Positions 1 to 4,856 of a stretch of DNA of 43,216 nt are shown here, piece after piece (positions within the stretch are counted from its first letter, which is position 1; each line of letters begins with the position of its first letter). The notes beneath the pieces are model-generated. The model searched no databases. It was not told where the DNA came from and was given only the letters and a program-made list of their open reading frames with translations. Origin of the DNA: a virus; the IMG/VR virus record IMGVR_UViG_3300027631_000041, positions 1-43,216 of that record. One strand, given 5' to 3'. The position numbers were made by a program, and so were the translations under genes.

Positions 1-50
1 TAATCGGCCAGTGTTTTCGGGCGATACGCCTCAGTCCAAAGTTCTTTCAT
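1..50 (-). CDS. 44: Sliding clamp loader large subunit gp44, 5' end only
   Basis: Only the first 16 codons lie in the window; the gene continues past the left edge. The N-terminus (ELWTEAYRPKTLAD) carries the EKYRP-type motif that opens RFC/gp44 clamp-loader ATPases. In T4-like phages this AAA+ subunit loads the gp45 sliding clamp together with gp62, which is encoded at 33649-34116. Its ATG overlaps the stop of the preceding gene (ATGA), and AAGGT upstream can serve as ribosome site. The call rests on a short but distinctive motif. Confidence 0.75.
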   Translation of the reverse strand, partial: MKELWTEAYRPKTLAD

Positions 51-244
51 GATAATACCTTAAATTTCATATTTGGAGCAATACAGTTATCAAACAACTG
101 CTCCATTTGTTTATATAAAAATGCTTGATCGGCTGGCGTCATCCCTGCACCAAATTCAGTTGAATCAGTTTTCACTAATCCAAAATCATGGCGCATTGTA
201 TAACACATTTCAACGATGATATCTTCTTTTGTTTTTGTAATCAT
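47..244 (-). CDS. Hypothetical protein, 65 aa, upstream of gp44
   Basis: Unrecognised small soluble protein, acidic N-terminal half, no membrane segment. Its stop overlaps the gp44 start codon by four bases, so the two are probably translationally coupled. The start is notable: a consensus -10 (TATAAT) ends six bases before the ATG, so the transcript would begin at or next to the start codon, and no Shine-Dalgarno sequence is possible. The gene is therefore a candidate leaderless message. Confidence 0.6.
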   Translation of the reverse strand: MITKTKEDIIVEMCYTMRHDFGLVKTDSTEFGAGMTPADQAFLYKQMEQLFDNCIAPNMKFKVLS

Positions 245-250
245 AGTTCT

Positions 251-279
251 ATTATACTATAAAAGTTACACATAATCAA
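251..279 (-). promoter_or_regulatory. Sigma70-type promoter, leaderless
   Basis: -35 TTGATT (274-279), 17-base spacer, -10 TATAAT (251-256). The ATG of the 47-244 gene begins six bases downstream of the -10. Confidence 0.6.
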
Positions 280-335
280 CTGAAATTTAAGGTATCATCA
301 TGAAAATAGTCATACCTTCGCCGGTAGCACAATAT

Positions 336-635
336 TCACTTACTAGATAGTGCAACATCTAAAGCATTTCCACTTGCTATTTTTTTGCCCAAGGCTTGCA
401 TTTTCTGTGCGTTTTCTTGGATTCTCTTACCAACGTTTTCACGCTGTTCATCAGTGAGGTCTTCCCAAGCATCTCCTTCTACCTCTGACCATTCTAACGC
501 ACGTTCATATTCTGCCTTGCAATGATTATACCAAGATAATGCCATAAATTTTTCTCGGTTCTTTTCGCTCATATTCTCCCAACCTGCAGCAAATAGTTCG
601 GGCCACGGTGCTGCGTCAAACCATCGCTTAGTCAT
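336..635 (-). CDS. Hypothetical protein, 99 aa
   Basis: Unrecognised, highly charged, largely helical protein rich in Trp and Glu. The start at 635 (MTKRWFD) is preferred over an upstream in-frame ATG at 713 because GAGG lies seven bases before it and because the longer form would overlap the neighbouring gene. It is the last of a run of small minus-strand genes, a typical phage early region of unknown small proteins. Confidence 0.6.
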   Translation of the reverse strand: MTKRWFDAAPWPELFAAGWENMSEKNREKFMALSWYNHCKAEYERALEWSEVEGDAWEDLTDEQRENVGKRIQENAQKMQALGKKIASGNALDVALSSK

Positions 636-657
636 TTTTCTGCCTCGTTTTTCATCA

Positions 658-921
658 TTACATCCTTGATGCCATGTCTGCTTTATGTGCCTGATTGCGA
701 TTATGCTGATCACGCAACAATAAATATTTTTCCCAAGAACATGAGCAATATTTATCAGGACCTTCTTTGTTATTCAAGGATTGCGCATCATTTTTTGCAT
801 GCATTTCACCAAACGCAAACCACCCAACTAACTCTTTGGTTTCATCTTCATATACCACAAACACTGGCCAGTTGTTTTTGATACAGACATTCAGTTCTAG
901 ATTCACACTTTTATTATTCAT
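658..921 (-). CDS. Hypothetical protein, 87 aa
   Basis: Unrecognised small protein. The middle (VFVVYEDETKELVGWFAF) looks like a pair of beta strands, and the C-terminal half is polar with two Cys (CSCSW). The start overlaps the stop of the 918-1136 gene by four bases (ATGA), so it is probably coupled to it. Confidence 0.55.
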   Translation of the reverse strand: MNNKSVNLELNVCIKNNWPVFVVYEDETKELVGWFAFGEMHAKNDAQSLNNKEGPDKYCSCSWEKYLLLRDQHNRNQAHKADMASRM

Positions 922-1136
922 TGCATAGATTCCGTTCGATGGGTGTCACGTTTCGTATTACATTCACTAGAATATTTTGCCCAGTTTTGCAAAACAAACT
1001 TGCCAGCAGCAAGACGTTCATTTTCTTCTGGGGTGTTCAGCCCAGTAAACAATCCTAGTGCTAGTACCATATTCTCAATATCGCTATTCTTGGTCCGATT
1101 AATACCCAATAGATCAATAGCACGTTCAAGATTCAT
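918..1136 (-). CDS. Hypothetical protein, 72 aa
   Basis: Unrecognised, mostly helical, soluble. GGAGG lies just upstream of the start. The sigma70-type promoter at 1172-1200 reads into it, so it heads a small operon with the 658-921 and 336-635 genes. Confidence 0.55.
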   Translation of the reverse strand: MNLERAIDLLGINRTKNSDIENMVLALGLFTGLNTPEENERLAAGKFVLQNWAKYSSECNTKRDTHRTESMQ

Positions 1137-1171
1137 AACTTACCTCCACAGTAACAAGTTCTTCTGTGATA

Positions 1172-1200
1172 ACCATAACACACATACCTGTAAAGGTCAA
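1172..1200 (-). promoter_or_regulatory. Sigma70-type promoter
   Basis: -35 TTGACC (1195-1200), 17-base spacer, -10 TATGGT (1172-1177), about 35 bases upstream of the 918-1136 start codon. Confidence 0.55.
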
Positions 1201-1220
1201 GTATAATAGTAGATCCATCA

Positions 1221-1385
1221 TCATTTTTTGTTATCCCCAATAAACGTTCGCAAACTCACATCAACGTCAACATGCTCAACTACACAAACTAAATCATCTA
1301 GCAGAGTATTCACTAAAGCATCAGCATCAGCCTTGCGAGTAGTAATAGCAACAATATTGTCTTCAGCATCCTTTACAATATACAT
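1221..1385 (-). CDS. Hypothetical protein, 54 aa
   Basis: Small protein beginning MYIVKDAEDN, reading like one small alpha/beta fold. A longer frame runs back to 1460 inside the 1393-1812 gene. The ATG at 1385 is chosen because it lies just beyond that gene's stop, and the ribosome site GGAGG lies within that gene's last codons. No family recognised. Confidence 0.5.
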   Translation of the reverse strand: MYIVKDAEDNIVAITTRKADADALVNTLLDDLVCVVEHVDVDVSLRTFIGDNKK

Positions 1386-1392
1386 TTTATTC

Positions 1393-1812
1393 TTATGCCT
1401 CCTGCATGTAAGGTTTGTCCCACTTACCAACATTGATGTCAAGATAGTAAGCAGTATCAAAATAATCAGTCATAATATCACTATTATCAAACCATTTATT
1501 GCCTTTCATCGCACCAACTAGTTCTGCGAAAAACTTGCCAACTTTTGGGTCATGTGAATTTTCAGGACCAGTGTGATATGGATTTGCTTGATAGTTGTCT
1601 TTGACTTCATAAGCAGTCTGTCCACGGCGTTCTGCGGATTCTTGATTTTTCTTATTCGCATCCCCAATAAGATCAAGATTGCCACTTTTGATATTTACGA
1701 CAAGCGAAGAATAATTGTGAACACCAATAGTGCCTTTCATGTCATATTTTTTGAGGACTGCTTTGATACCGGGAGCAAGTTCTTTTTTCATCGCTTGAGA
1801 CATATAAGCCAT
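1393..1812 (-). CDS. Conserved phage hypothetical protein, 139 aa
   Basis: The N-terminal 45 residues (IKAVLKKYDMKGTIGV, then SSLVVNIKSGNLDLI) look like a compact alpha/beta domain, and the C-terminus has an aromatic stretch (DYFDTAYYLDINVGKW). The pattern resembles a conserved hypothetical family seen in many large phages; function unknown. It is driven by the strong promoter at 1843-1870 and followed by the 1221-1385 gene. Confidence 0.6.
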   Translation of the reverse strand: MAYMSQAMKKELAPGIKAVLKKYDMKGTIGVHNYSSLVVNIKSGNLDLIGDANKKNQESAERRGQTAYEVKDNYQANPYHTGPENSHDPKVGKFFAELVGAMKGNKWFDNSDIMTDYFDTAYYLDINVGKWDKPYMQEA

Positions 1813-1842
1813 TTTGATCTCTCTTTCGTTGCTTTCATATAT

Positions 1843-1870
1843 ATTATAGCACTGATTCGCGCATTGTCAA
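1843..1870 (-). promoter_or_regulatory. Strong sigma70-type promoter with GANTC in spacer
   Basis: -35 TTGACA (1865-1870), 16-base spacer containing GAATC, -10 TATAAT (1843-1848). Both hexamers are perfect consensus. It reads into the 1393-1812 gene and sits just after the terminator at 1882-1908. Confidence 0.75.
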
Positions 1871-1881
1871 GTTTTTGATAC

Positions 1882-1908
1882 AAAAAAAACGCTCCCGAAG
1901 GAGCGTTT
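1882..1908 (-). terminator. Rho-independent terminator with TTCG tetraloop
   Basis: On the minus strand, AACGCTCC - TTCG - GGAGCGTT is followed by a run of T. It terminates the transcript carrying the 1969-2220 gene and the tRNA array. Confidence 0.85.
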
Positions 1909-1968
1909 GATATAAAACTATTTGAGCATATGCTGGTATAATGAAATGATGTGTGGAAGTTGTATTGT

Positions 1969-2220
1969 CTACTTAAATTCATCAATCTCTTTGACTCTCT
2001 TTACCGTTTGATATGCTCCTGCTGGCTTATTCATTGCTTGGACAAGTTCATCCCACATATCAGGACTAATCATAATCGAATGATAGTATCCTAACTCTTC
2101 ATCCCATTGCCGAATGAACGCTATATCATCGTAAAGAATTACGGATAAATCTTCGTTTTCAGCGCAGTCATCAATCACCACTATTTCTATTTCATCATGT
2201 TCCATTTCGATAGTAAACAT
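1969..2220 (-). CDS. Hypothetical acidic protein, 83 aa
   Basis: Unrecognised, strongly acidic (HDEIEIVVIDDCAENED). AAGGA lies seven bases before the ATG. It is the last gene before the terminator at 1882-1908 and lies immediately downstream of the tRNA array. Confidence 0.6.
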   Translation of the reverse strand: MFTIEMEHDEIEIVVIDDCAENEDLSVILYDDIAFIRQWDEELGYYHSIMISPDMWDELVQAMNKPAGAYQTVKRVKEIDEFK

Positions 2221-2238
2221 TTATCATTCCTTATTTTG

Positions 2239-2309
2239 AGCGGGTAGACGGAATCGAACCGACAACCGAAGATTGGAAATCTCATATGATACCTTTTCAC
2301 CATACCCGC
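2239..2309 (-). tRNA. tRNA-Gly(UCC)
   Basis: The acceptor GCGGGTA/TACCCGC is perfect, the anticodon loop is TTTCCAA and discriminator U73 matches bacterial tRNA-Gly. The T-loop TTCGATT is canonical, with one mismatch in the T-stem. CCA is not encoded, unlike most members of the array. Confidence 0.8.
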
Positions 2310-2317
2310 ATTATTTT

Positions 2318-2392
2318 TGGTGCCTGCGGAAGGTACTGCCCCTTCTATCACTCGCTTATCAGGCGAGGCCCTCGCTTTCCGGACCCACAGGC
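2318..2392 (-). tRNA. tRNA-Ile(GAU), unusual T-loop
   Basis: The acceptor GCCTGTG/CGCAGGC pairs throughout, with A73 and encoded CCA. The anticodon stem CTCGC/GCGAG is perfect with loop CTGATAA. The T-stem GAAGG/CCTTC is perfect, but the loop is GGCAGTA and lacks the T54, Psi55 and A58 positions. Confidence 0.65.
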
Positions 2393-2398
2393 ATTATT

Positions 2399-2472
2399 TG
2401 GTTGCGTCGGTAGGACTCGATACCTACAGTTACAGAATATGAGTCTGTCGTGTTACTTTACACTACATCGCA
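2399..2472 (-). tRNA. tRNA-Met or tRNA-Ile2 (CAU)
   Basis: The acceptor TGCGATG/CGACGCA has one mismatch; A73 and CCA are encoded. D-stem GTGT/ACAC and anticodon stem ACAGA/TCTGT enclose loop CTCATAT. The T-loop is one base longer than usual. The first pair is T:A, so it is not a typical initiator. Elongator Met and lysidine-type Ile2 cannot be told apart here. Confidence 0.7.
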
Positions 2473-2499
2473 TCAACTATATTTAGTCATTACTTGGAA

Positions 2500-2559
2500 G
2501 ATACACCAACCGTTTTATTACTTTCCACAAACGGTACCGGTCTATTAAGTCAGTGTATC
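2500..2559 (-). other. tRNA-like nested hairpin of unknown nature
   Basis: A perfect 7-bp outer stem (GATACAC/GTGTATC, 2500-2506 with 2553-2559) encloses a perfect 7-bp inner stem (ACCGTTT/AAACGGT, 2509-2515 with 2529-2535). It sits between two tRNA genes and has acceptor-like spacing but no T-arm and a 13-base inner loop. It may be a decayed tRNA or a processing spacer. Confidence 0.35.
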
Positions 2560-2569
2560 ATCAAAGTAA

Positions 2570-2657
2570 TGGTGGACCAGATGAGATTCGAACTCATGAC
2601 GGTATTGCTACTCCGGATTAAAAGTCCGGTCCCTTCGGCCTCTCGGGTCACTGGTCC
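2570..2657 (-). tRNA. Type II tRNA with UUU anticodon (Lys codons?)
   Basis: The acceptor GGACCAG/CTGGTCC is perfect, with A73 and encoded CCA. The anticodon stem CCGGA/TCCGG holds loop CTTTTAA, giving anticodon UUU. The variable region is 15 bases and can form a 3-bp stem with a GCAA loop, so this is a long-arm tRNA. The D-arm resembles bacterial tRNA-Tyr/Ser rather than tRNA-Lys. The amino acid identity is therefore uncertain. Confidence 0.75.
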
Positions 2658-2797
2658 ATATATATTTCTTTGCGCAAATTTTGTTTAGCAGCCTTGCGTT
2701 CTGCTTTTTTCGTTTTACCGTGCGCACCAGAACGTGTCGTCATTAAACACATAACGATTGGATTACGTTCTTTGGACACCTTCATCTTTCGTTTCAT
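2648..2797 (-). CDS. Small basic conserved phage protein, 49 aa
   Basis: Lys/Arg-rich protein with a core (RSGAHGKTKKAERK) that resembles small basic proteins of T4-like phages; role unknown, nucleic-acid binding plausible. GGAG precedes the ATG at 2797. The last codons run ten bases into the 5' end of the UUU tRNA gene, so the mRNA would be cut when that tRNA is processed. Confidence 0.55.
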   Translation of the reverse strand: MKRKMKVSKERNPIVMCLMTTRSGAHGKTKKAERKAAKQNLRKEIYMDQ

Positions 2798-2811
2798 TTT
2801 CTTTCTCCTTT

Positions 2812-3015
2812 TTACTTGTAAATTTCTATCGTGACCATCCAAAAAGGCTTGCGTGGAATAACCCAACTCATATTCTCAAAGATTTTCGATTCATCTATTA
2901 AAAACGGTCCACTCACATATACGTCAGCACTAGGGTTGTTTCCTGCTTTATGATTACTTACAAATTCTTGCGCATCTTCTTCCGTTGCGAACTCATAGTT
3001 GTTTTCAGTATGCAT
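2812..3015 (-). CDS. Hypothetical protein, 67 aa
   Basis: Begins MHTENNYEFATEEDAQEF; resembles small phage proteins with a ferredoxin-like strand-helix start, otherwise unrecognised. AGGAG lies six bases before the ATG. It sits within the tRNA array between the Thr tRNA and the 2648-2797 gene. Confidence 0.6.
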   Translation of the reverse strand: MHTENNYEFATEEDAQEFVSNHKAGNNPSADVYVSGPFLIDESKIFENMSWVIPRKPFWMVTIEIYK

Positions 3016-3028
3016 CTGCTTCTCCTTT

Positions 3029-3103
3029 TGGTGCTGTTAGCAAGATTTGAACTTGTGATCTCTTCCTTACCAAGAAAGCGTTCTACCCCTGAACTATAAC
3101 AGC
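3029..3103 (-). tRNA. tRNA-Thr(GGU)
   Basis: Acceptor GCTGTTA/TAACAGC is perfect, with A73 and CCA. D-arm GTTC/GAAC, anticodon arm CTTTC-TTGGTAA-GGAAG and T-loop TTCAAAT are canonical. Confidence 0.9.
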
Positions 3104-3121
3104 ATTGTTTCGATTCGTCAA
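3093..3121 (-). promoter_or_regulatory. Candidate sigma70-type promoter overlapping tRNA-Thr
   Basis: -35 TTGACG (3116-3121), then AATC completing a GANTC site, 17-base spacer, -10 TATAGT (3093-3098). The -10 lies inside the 5' end of tRNA-Thr, so transcripts would start within that tRNA and serve the ORFs and tRNAs below it. The -35 block is shared with the promoters at 3969, 4798 and 5178. Confidence 0.4.
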
Positions 3122-3131
3122 GTTTTATTGT

Positions 3132-3213
3132 TGGAAGTCGGTATCAGAGTCGAACTGATTACTTTCGTGCCTGGGATTTGCAAACCCGCCCCTTACCGTC
3201 CGGGCCACCGACC
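3132..3213 (-). tRNA. tRNA-Cys(GCA), atypical
   Basis: The acceptor GGTCGGT/ACCGACT closes with a G:U pair. U73 fits cysteine identity, and CCA is encoded. The D-stem CCC/GGG and T-arm ATCAG-TTCGACT-CTGAT are good. The anticodon loop reads TTGCAAA but its stem has mismatches at both ends, and the variable region is about 12 bases instead of 4-5. Confidence 0.6.
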
Positions 3214-3228
3214 TTCGATTTCGTATTC

Positions 3229-3256
3229 ACTATAACGTTGATTCGTCCAACGTCAA
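3229..3256 (-). promoter_or_regulatory. Sigma70-type promoter for tRNA-Cys
   Basis: -35 TTGACG (3251-3256), 16-base spacer containing GAATC, -10 TATAGT (3229-3234), 15 bases upstream of the tRNA-Cys 5' end. Confidence 0.6.
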
Positions 3257-3264
3257 ATTTTATT

Positions 3265-3340
3265 TGGTGAAAGGCCTGAGGATCGAACTCAGTTCTTCGG
3301 TGCTTCAAACCGACGCTATGACCACATCAGCTAACCTTTC
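3265..3340 (-). tRNA. tRNA-Phe(GAA)
   Basis: Acceptor GAAAGGT/GCCTTTC, A73 and CCA encoded. Anticodon arm TCGGT-TTGAAGC-ACCGA and T-arm CTGAG-TTCGATC-CTCAG are perfect. Confidence 0.9.
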
Positions 3341-3348
3341 ATTTATTT

Positions 3349-3424
3349 TGGTACCAGTTGTAGGCAACGATCCTATCTATTCAAGGTCCACAACCTCGCG
3401 TGTATCCATAAACACTTAACTGGC
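3349..3424 (-). tRNA. tRNA-His(GUG), A73 type
   Basis: Acceptor GCCAGTT/AACTGGT (first pair G:U), A73 and encoded CCA. Anticodon arm CGAGG-TTGTGGA-CCTTG. The base before position 1 is T, so the G-1 of ordinary tRNA-His is not encoded. A73 without G-1 is known for tRNA-His in many Alphaproteobacteria, which points to the host. The T-loop ATCGTTG is atypical. Confidence 0.8.
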
Positions 3425-3434
3425 AAAATATGTT

Positions 3435-3515
3435 TGGCGCCCACGGTAGGAGTCGAACCTACATCTACATCCAGTTACCTTACTCTCCGTTCGTAGCGGA
3501 GGGGGATACGTGGGC
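3435..3515 (-). tRNA. tRNA-like, Arg(ACG)-type anticodon arm, no D-arm
   Basis: The acceptor GCCCACG/CGTGGGC is perfect, with G73 and encoded CCA, and the T-arm GTAGG-TTCGACT-CCTAC is canonical. A perfect arm CTCCG-CTACGAA-CGGAG matches the bacterial Arg(ACG) loop. Only seven bases separate the acceptor from this arm, so no D-arm can form, while about 22 bases lie between it and the T-arm. Either a D-armless tRNA or a rearranged, possibly inactive one. Confidence 0.55.
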
Positions 3516-3521
3516 ATTGTT

Positions 3522-3597
3522 TGGTAGTGTATCATGGAATCGAACCATGTAATTATTCCTTATGAGAGAATTGCGTGAACCATTTCGCCTATACACT
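3522..3597 (-). tRNA. tRNA-Met or tRNA-Ile2 (CAU), second copy
   Basis: Acceptor AGTGTAT/ATACACT is perfect, with A73 and CCA. D-arm GCG/CGC, anticodon arm ATTCT-CTCATAA-GGAAT and T-arm CATGG-TTCGATT-CCATG are good. Two CAU tRNAs in one array suggest that one reads Met and the other AUA as Ile2. Confidence 0.85.
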
Positions 3598-3692
3598 ATA
3601 TTTCTTGGGATCATCGAATTTCTTCTATCTCAAACATACATCATTAAATTTTCAAAAAGCGGAGACAGTTTCCTGTCAGATATTGTGTTGGC

Positions 3693-3768
3693 TGGTTGGG
3701 CTACTAGGACTCGAACCTAGACTCTTCTGAACCAAAATCAGGTGTGTTACCAATTACACCATAGCCCA
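3693..3768 (-). tRNA. tRNA-Gln(UUG)
   Basis: Acceptor TGGGCTA/TAGCCCA, A73 and CCA encoded. D-arm GTGT/ACAC, anticodon loop TTTTGGT on a CTGA/TCAG stem, T-arm CTAGG-TTCGAGT-CCTAG. The overall sequence resembles bacterial tRNA-Gln. The 95 bases between it and the next tRNA hold only a short GACAG-GAAA-CTGTC hairpin (3664-3677). Confidence 0.9.
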
Positions 3769-3770
3769 AT

Positions 3771-3805
3771 AAAAAACCCTCGGAGATTTCTCTGCGAGGG
3801 TTTTT
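3771..3805 (-). terminator. Bidirectional rho-independent terminator
   Basis: AAAAACCCTCG pairs with CGAGGGTTTTT around a smaller GAGA/TCTC stem. It works on paper in both directions. On the minus strand it ends the transcript of the small peptide gene at 3830-3928, directly before tRNA-Gln. Confidence 0.85.
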
Positions 3806-3829
3806 GTGATCGTTATTTGGATATGTTAT

Positions 3830-3928
3830 CTATCCATTACCGAAACCCCCAATTGAACAACCGCGCATAAACTGGCGGCATCCAAAGATGCTCTTAATAA
3901 TCTGTTTATGTTGAGTTGAACGGGTCAT
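3830..3928 (-). CDS. Candidate small peptide, 32 aa
   Basis: A short frame beginning MTRSTQHKQIIKS with a basic start and a Cys/Gly-rich end (RGCSIGGFGNG). It has its own promoter (3969-3997) and terminator (3771-3805), which argues that the region is a dedicated unit. AAAGGA lies about 13 bases before the ATG. An in-frame ATG four codons earlier (3940) sits too close to that site. No family recognised; the unit could also be a small RNA. Confidence 0.45.
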   Translation of the reverse strand: MTRSTQHKQIIKSIFGCRQFMRGCSIGGFGNG

Positions 3929-3968
3929 CGAAAGTTCCATTTCCTTTTATCTATAATAACTTGTTTAT

Positions 3969-3997
3969 AATATATAGTATCTATATTGATTCGTCAA
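3969..3997 (-). promoter_or_regulatory. Sigma70-type promoter with TTGACGAATC
   Basis: -35 TTGACG (3992-3997) running into a GANTC site, 17-base spacer, -10 TATATT (3969-3974). Confidence 0.65.
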
Positions 3998-4162
3998 GTA
4001 TTTTCTTACACTTTATTTATCTTTTTATAGTAAAAATAGATCGTATTGAGCGCCATTCATACTATACTTACTTTTTTACATTTTTTACATTTTACTTTCA
4101 GATCACGCGATTGCGGAGAGCCTTACATAATCATTTTATCGTTTTATAATAGTGCTGAAATA

Positions 4163-4720
4163 TTAGAAATTCAAACGAGCGCCTACTACGACTTGTTCAC
4201 TATCAGTGTTGTATTCGCCGTATAGACTTACAGTTTGATCCATCACGTAGGATCGATCAACGGTGTATTGAATACCAAAATCTGCTCCATCCCAAGTAGG
4301 ATTGTCCAGATTGACTGTAGTTCCGACATACGCAACAAAACTTTCATTGATGCCATAGTTTACACGACCTGTGTATTCAACTATTGATTCTTCAGTGCGC
4401 AAGTTATACTCTAGCGTGCCAGTATGAATCAACGAAATCCGATCAGTAACCATATAATCGAATTCAAGTTCAGCACCAACATGCACTCCGGTAGCATTTG
4501 GATCTTCTAGGTCTACTTCTATTCCAGTATACAGACGAAGTTGATCAAACGCCTGATAGTTTACATTGCCTACATAAATGGAACCAAAATCTTCGGTAGT
4601 TACATTGTATTCTAGGTTAATTTCACTATCGAACGTTAGTCCTGGCGTATTGAAATCCAGAGCAAATGCTGAACCTGAAGAAAGTGCGACAATTGCTGCG
4701 GCGACGAGGGTTGTTTTCAT
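4163..4720 (-). CDS. Outer-membrane beta-barrel protein with signal peptide
   Basis: Begins MKTTLVAAAIVALSSGSAFA, a classic Sec signal peptide with predicted cleavage AFA|LD. The rest alternates polar and hydrophobic residues in strands (IEVDLEDPN, GAELEFDYMV, VSLYGEY) and ends in Phe (ARLNF), as outer-membrane barrels do. About 165 mature residues suggest 8-10 strands. Start 4720 is chosen over 4747 because AAGGA precedes it and the signal peptide begins there. A phage barrel protein could alter the infected cell's surface, as Lom does in lambda; that role is inference. The 370 bases downstream hold no clear gene apart from the 3830-3928 peptide. Confidence 0.75.
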   Translation of the reverse strand: MKTTLVAAAIVALSSGSAFALDFNTPGLTFDSEINLEYNVTTEDFGSIYVGNVNYQAFDQLRLYTGIEVDLEDPNATGVHVGAELEFDYMVTDRISLIHTGTLEYNLRTEESIVEYTGRVNYGINESFVAYVGTTVNLDNPTWDGADFGIQYTVDRSYVMDQTVSLYGEYNTDSEQVVVGARLNF

Positions 4721-4757
4721 ATTGTTAGTTCCTTGTGATTTATTCATGATAGTAATA

Positions 4758-4787
4758 GAAAAAAAACTGATAAAAGTTATTATCAGT
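4758..4787 (-). terminator. Hairpin plus T8 in the leader of the barrel gene
   Basis: ACTGATAA (4780-4787 on the minus strand) pairs with TTATCAGT and is followed by eight T. It lies downstream of both the tmRNA and the 4798-4826 promoter but upstream of the barrel gene. It may end the tmRNA transcript and attenuate the barrel message. Confidence 0.65.
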
Positions 4788-4797
4788 TATGTCGCTT

Positions 4798-4826
4798 ATA
4801 TTATCAAATTGGCGTTGATTCGTCAA
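4798..4826 (-). promoter_or_regulatory. Sigma70-type promoter with TTGACGAATC
   Basis: -35 TTGACG (4821-4826), GANTC at the start of the 17-base spacer, -10 TAATAT (4798-4803). Transcription would begin just before the leader hairpin at 4758-4787. Confidence 0.65.
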
Positions 4827-4856
4827 GTATTATTTATGCTACGTTTCGTTTTTTGT

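Noticed and set aside
3598-3692. Possible extra tRNA between tRNA-Met and tRNA-Gln
   Set aside because: It has a GNRA hairpin and a TTCGAT-like run but no acceptor stem or anticodon arm could be built.
2248-3768. CRISPR array (regular spacing of similar 3' ends)
   Set aside because: The recurring TTCGA and TGG elements are T-loops and CCA ends of tRNAs, not identical repeats with spacers.
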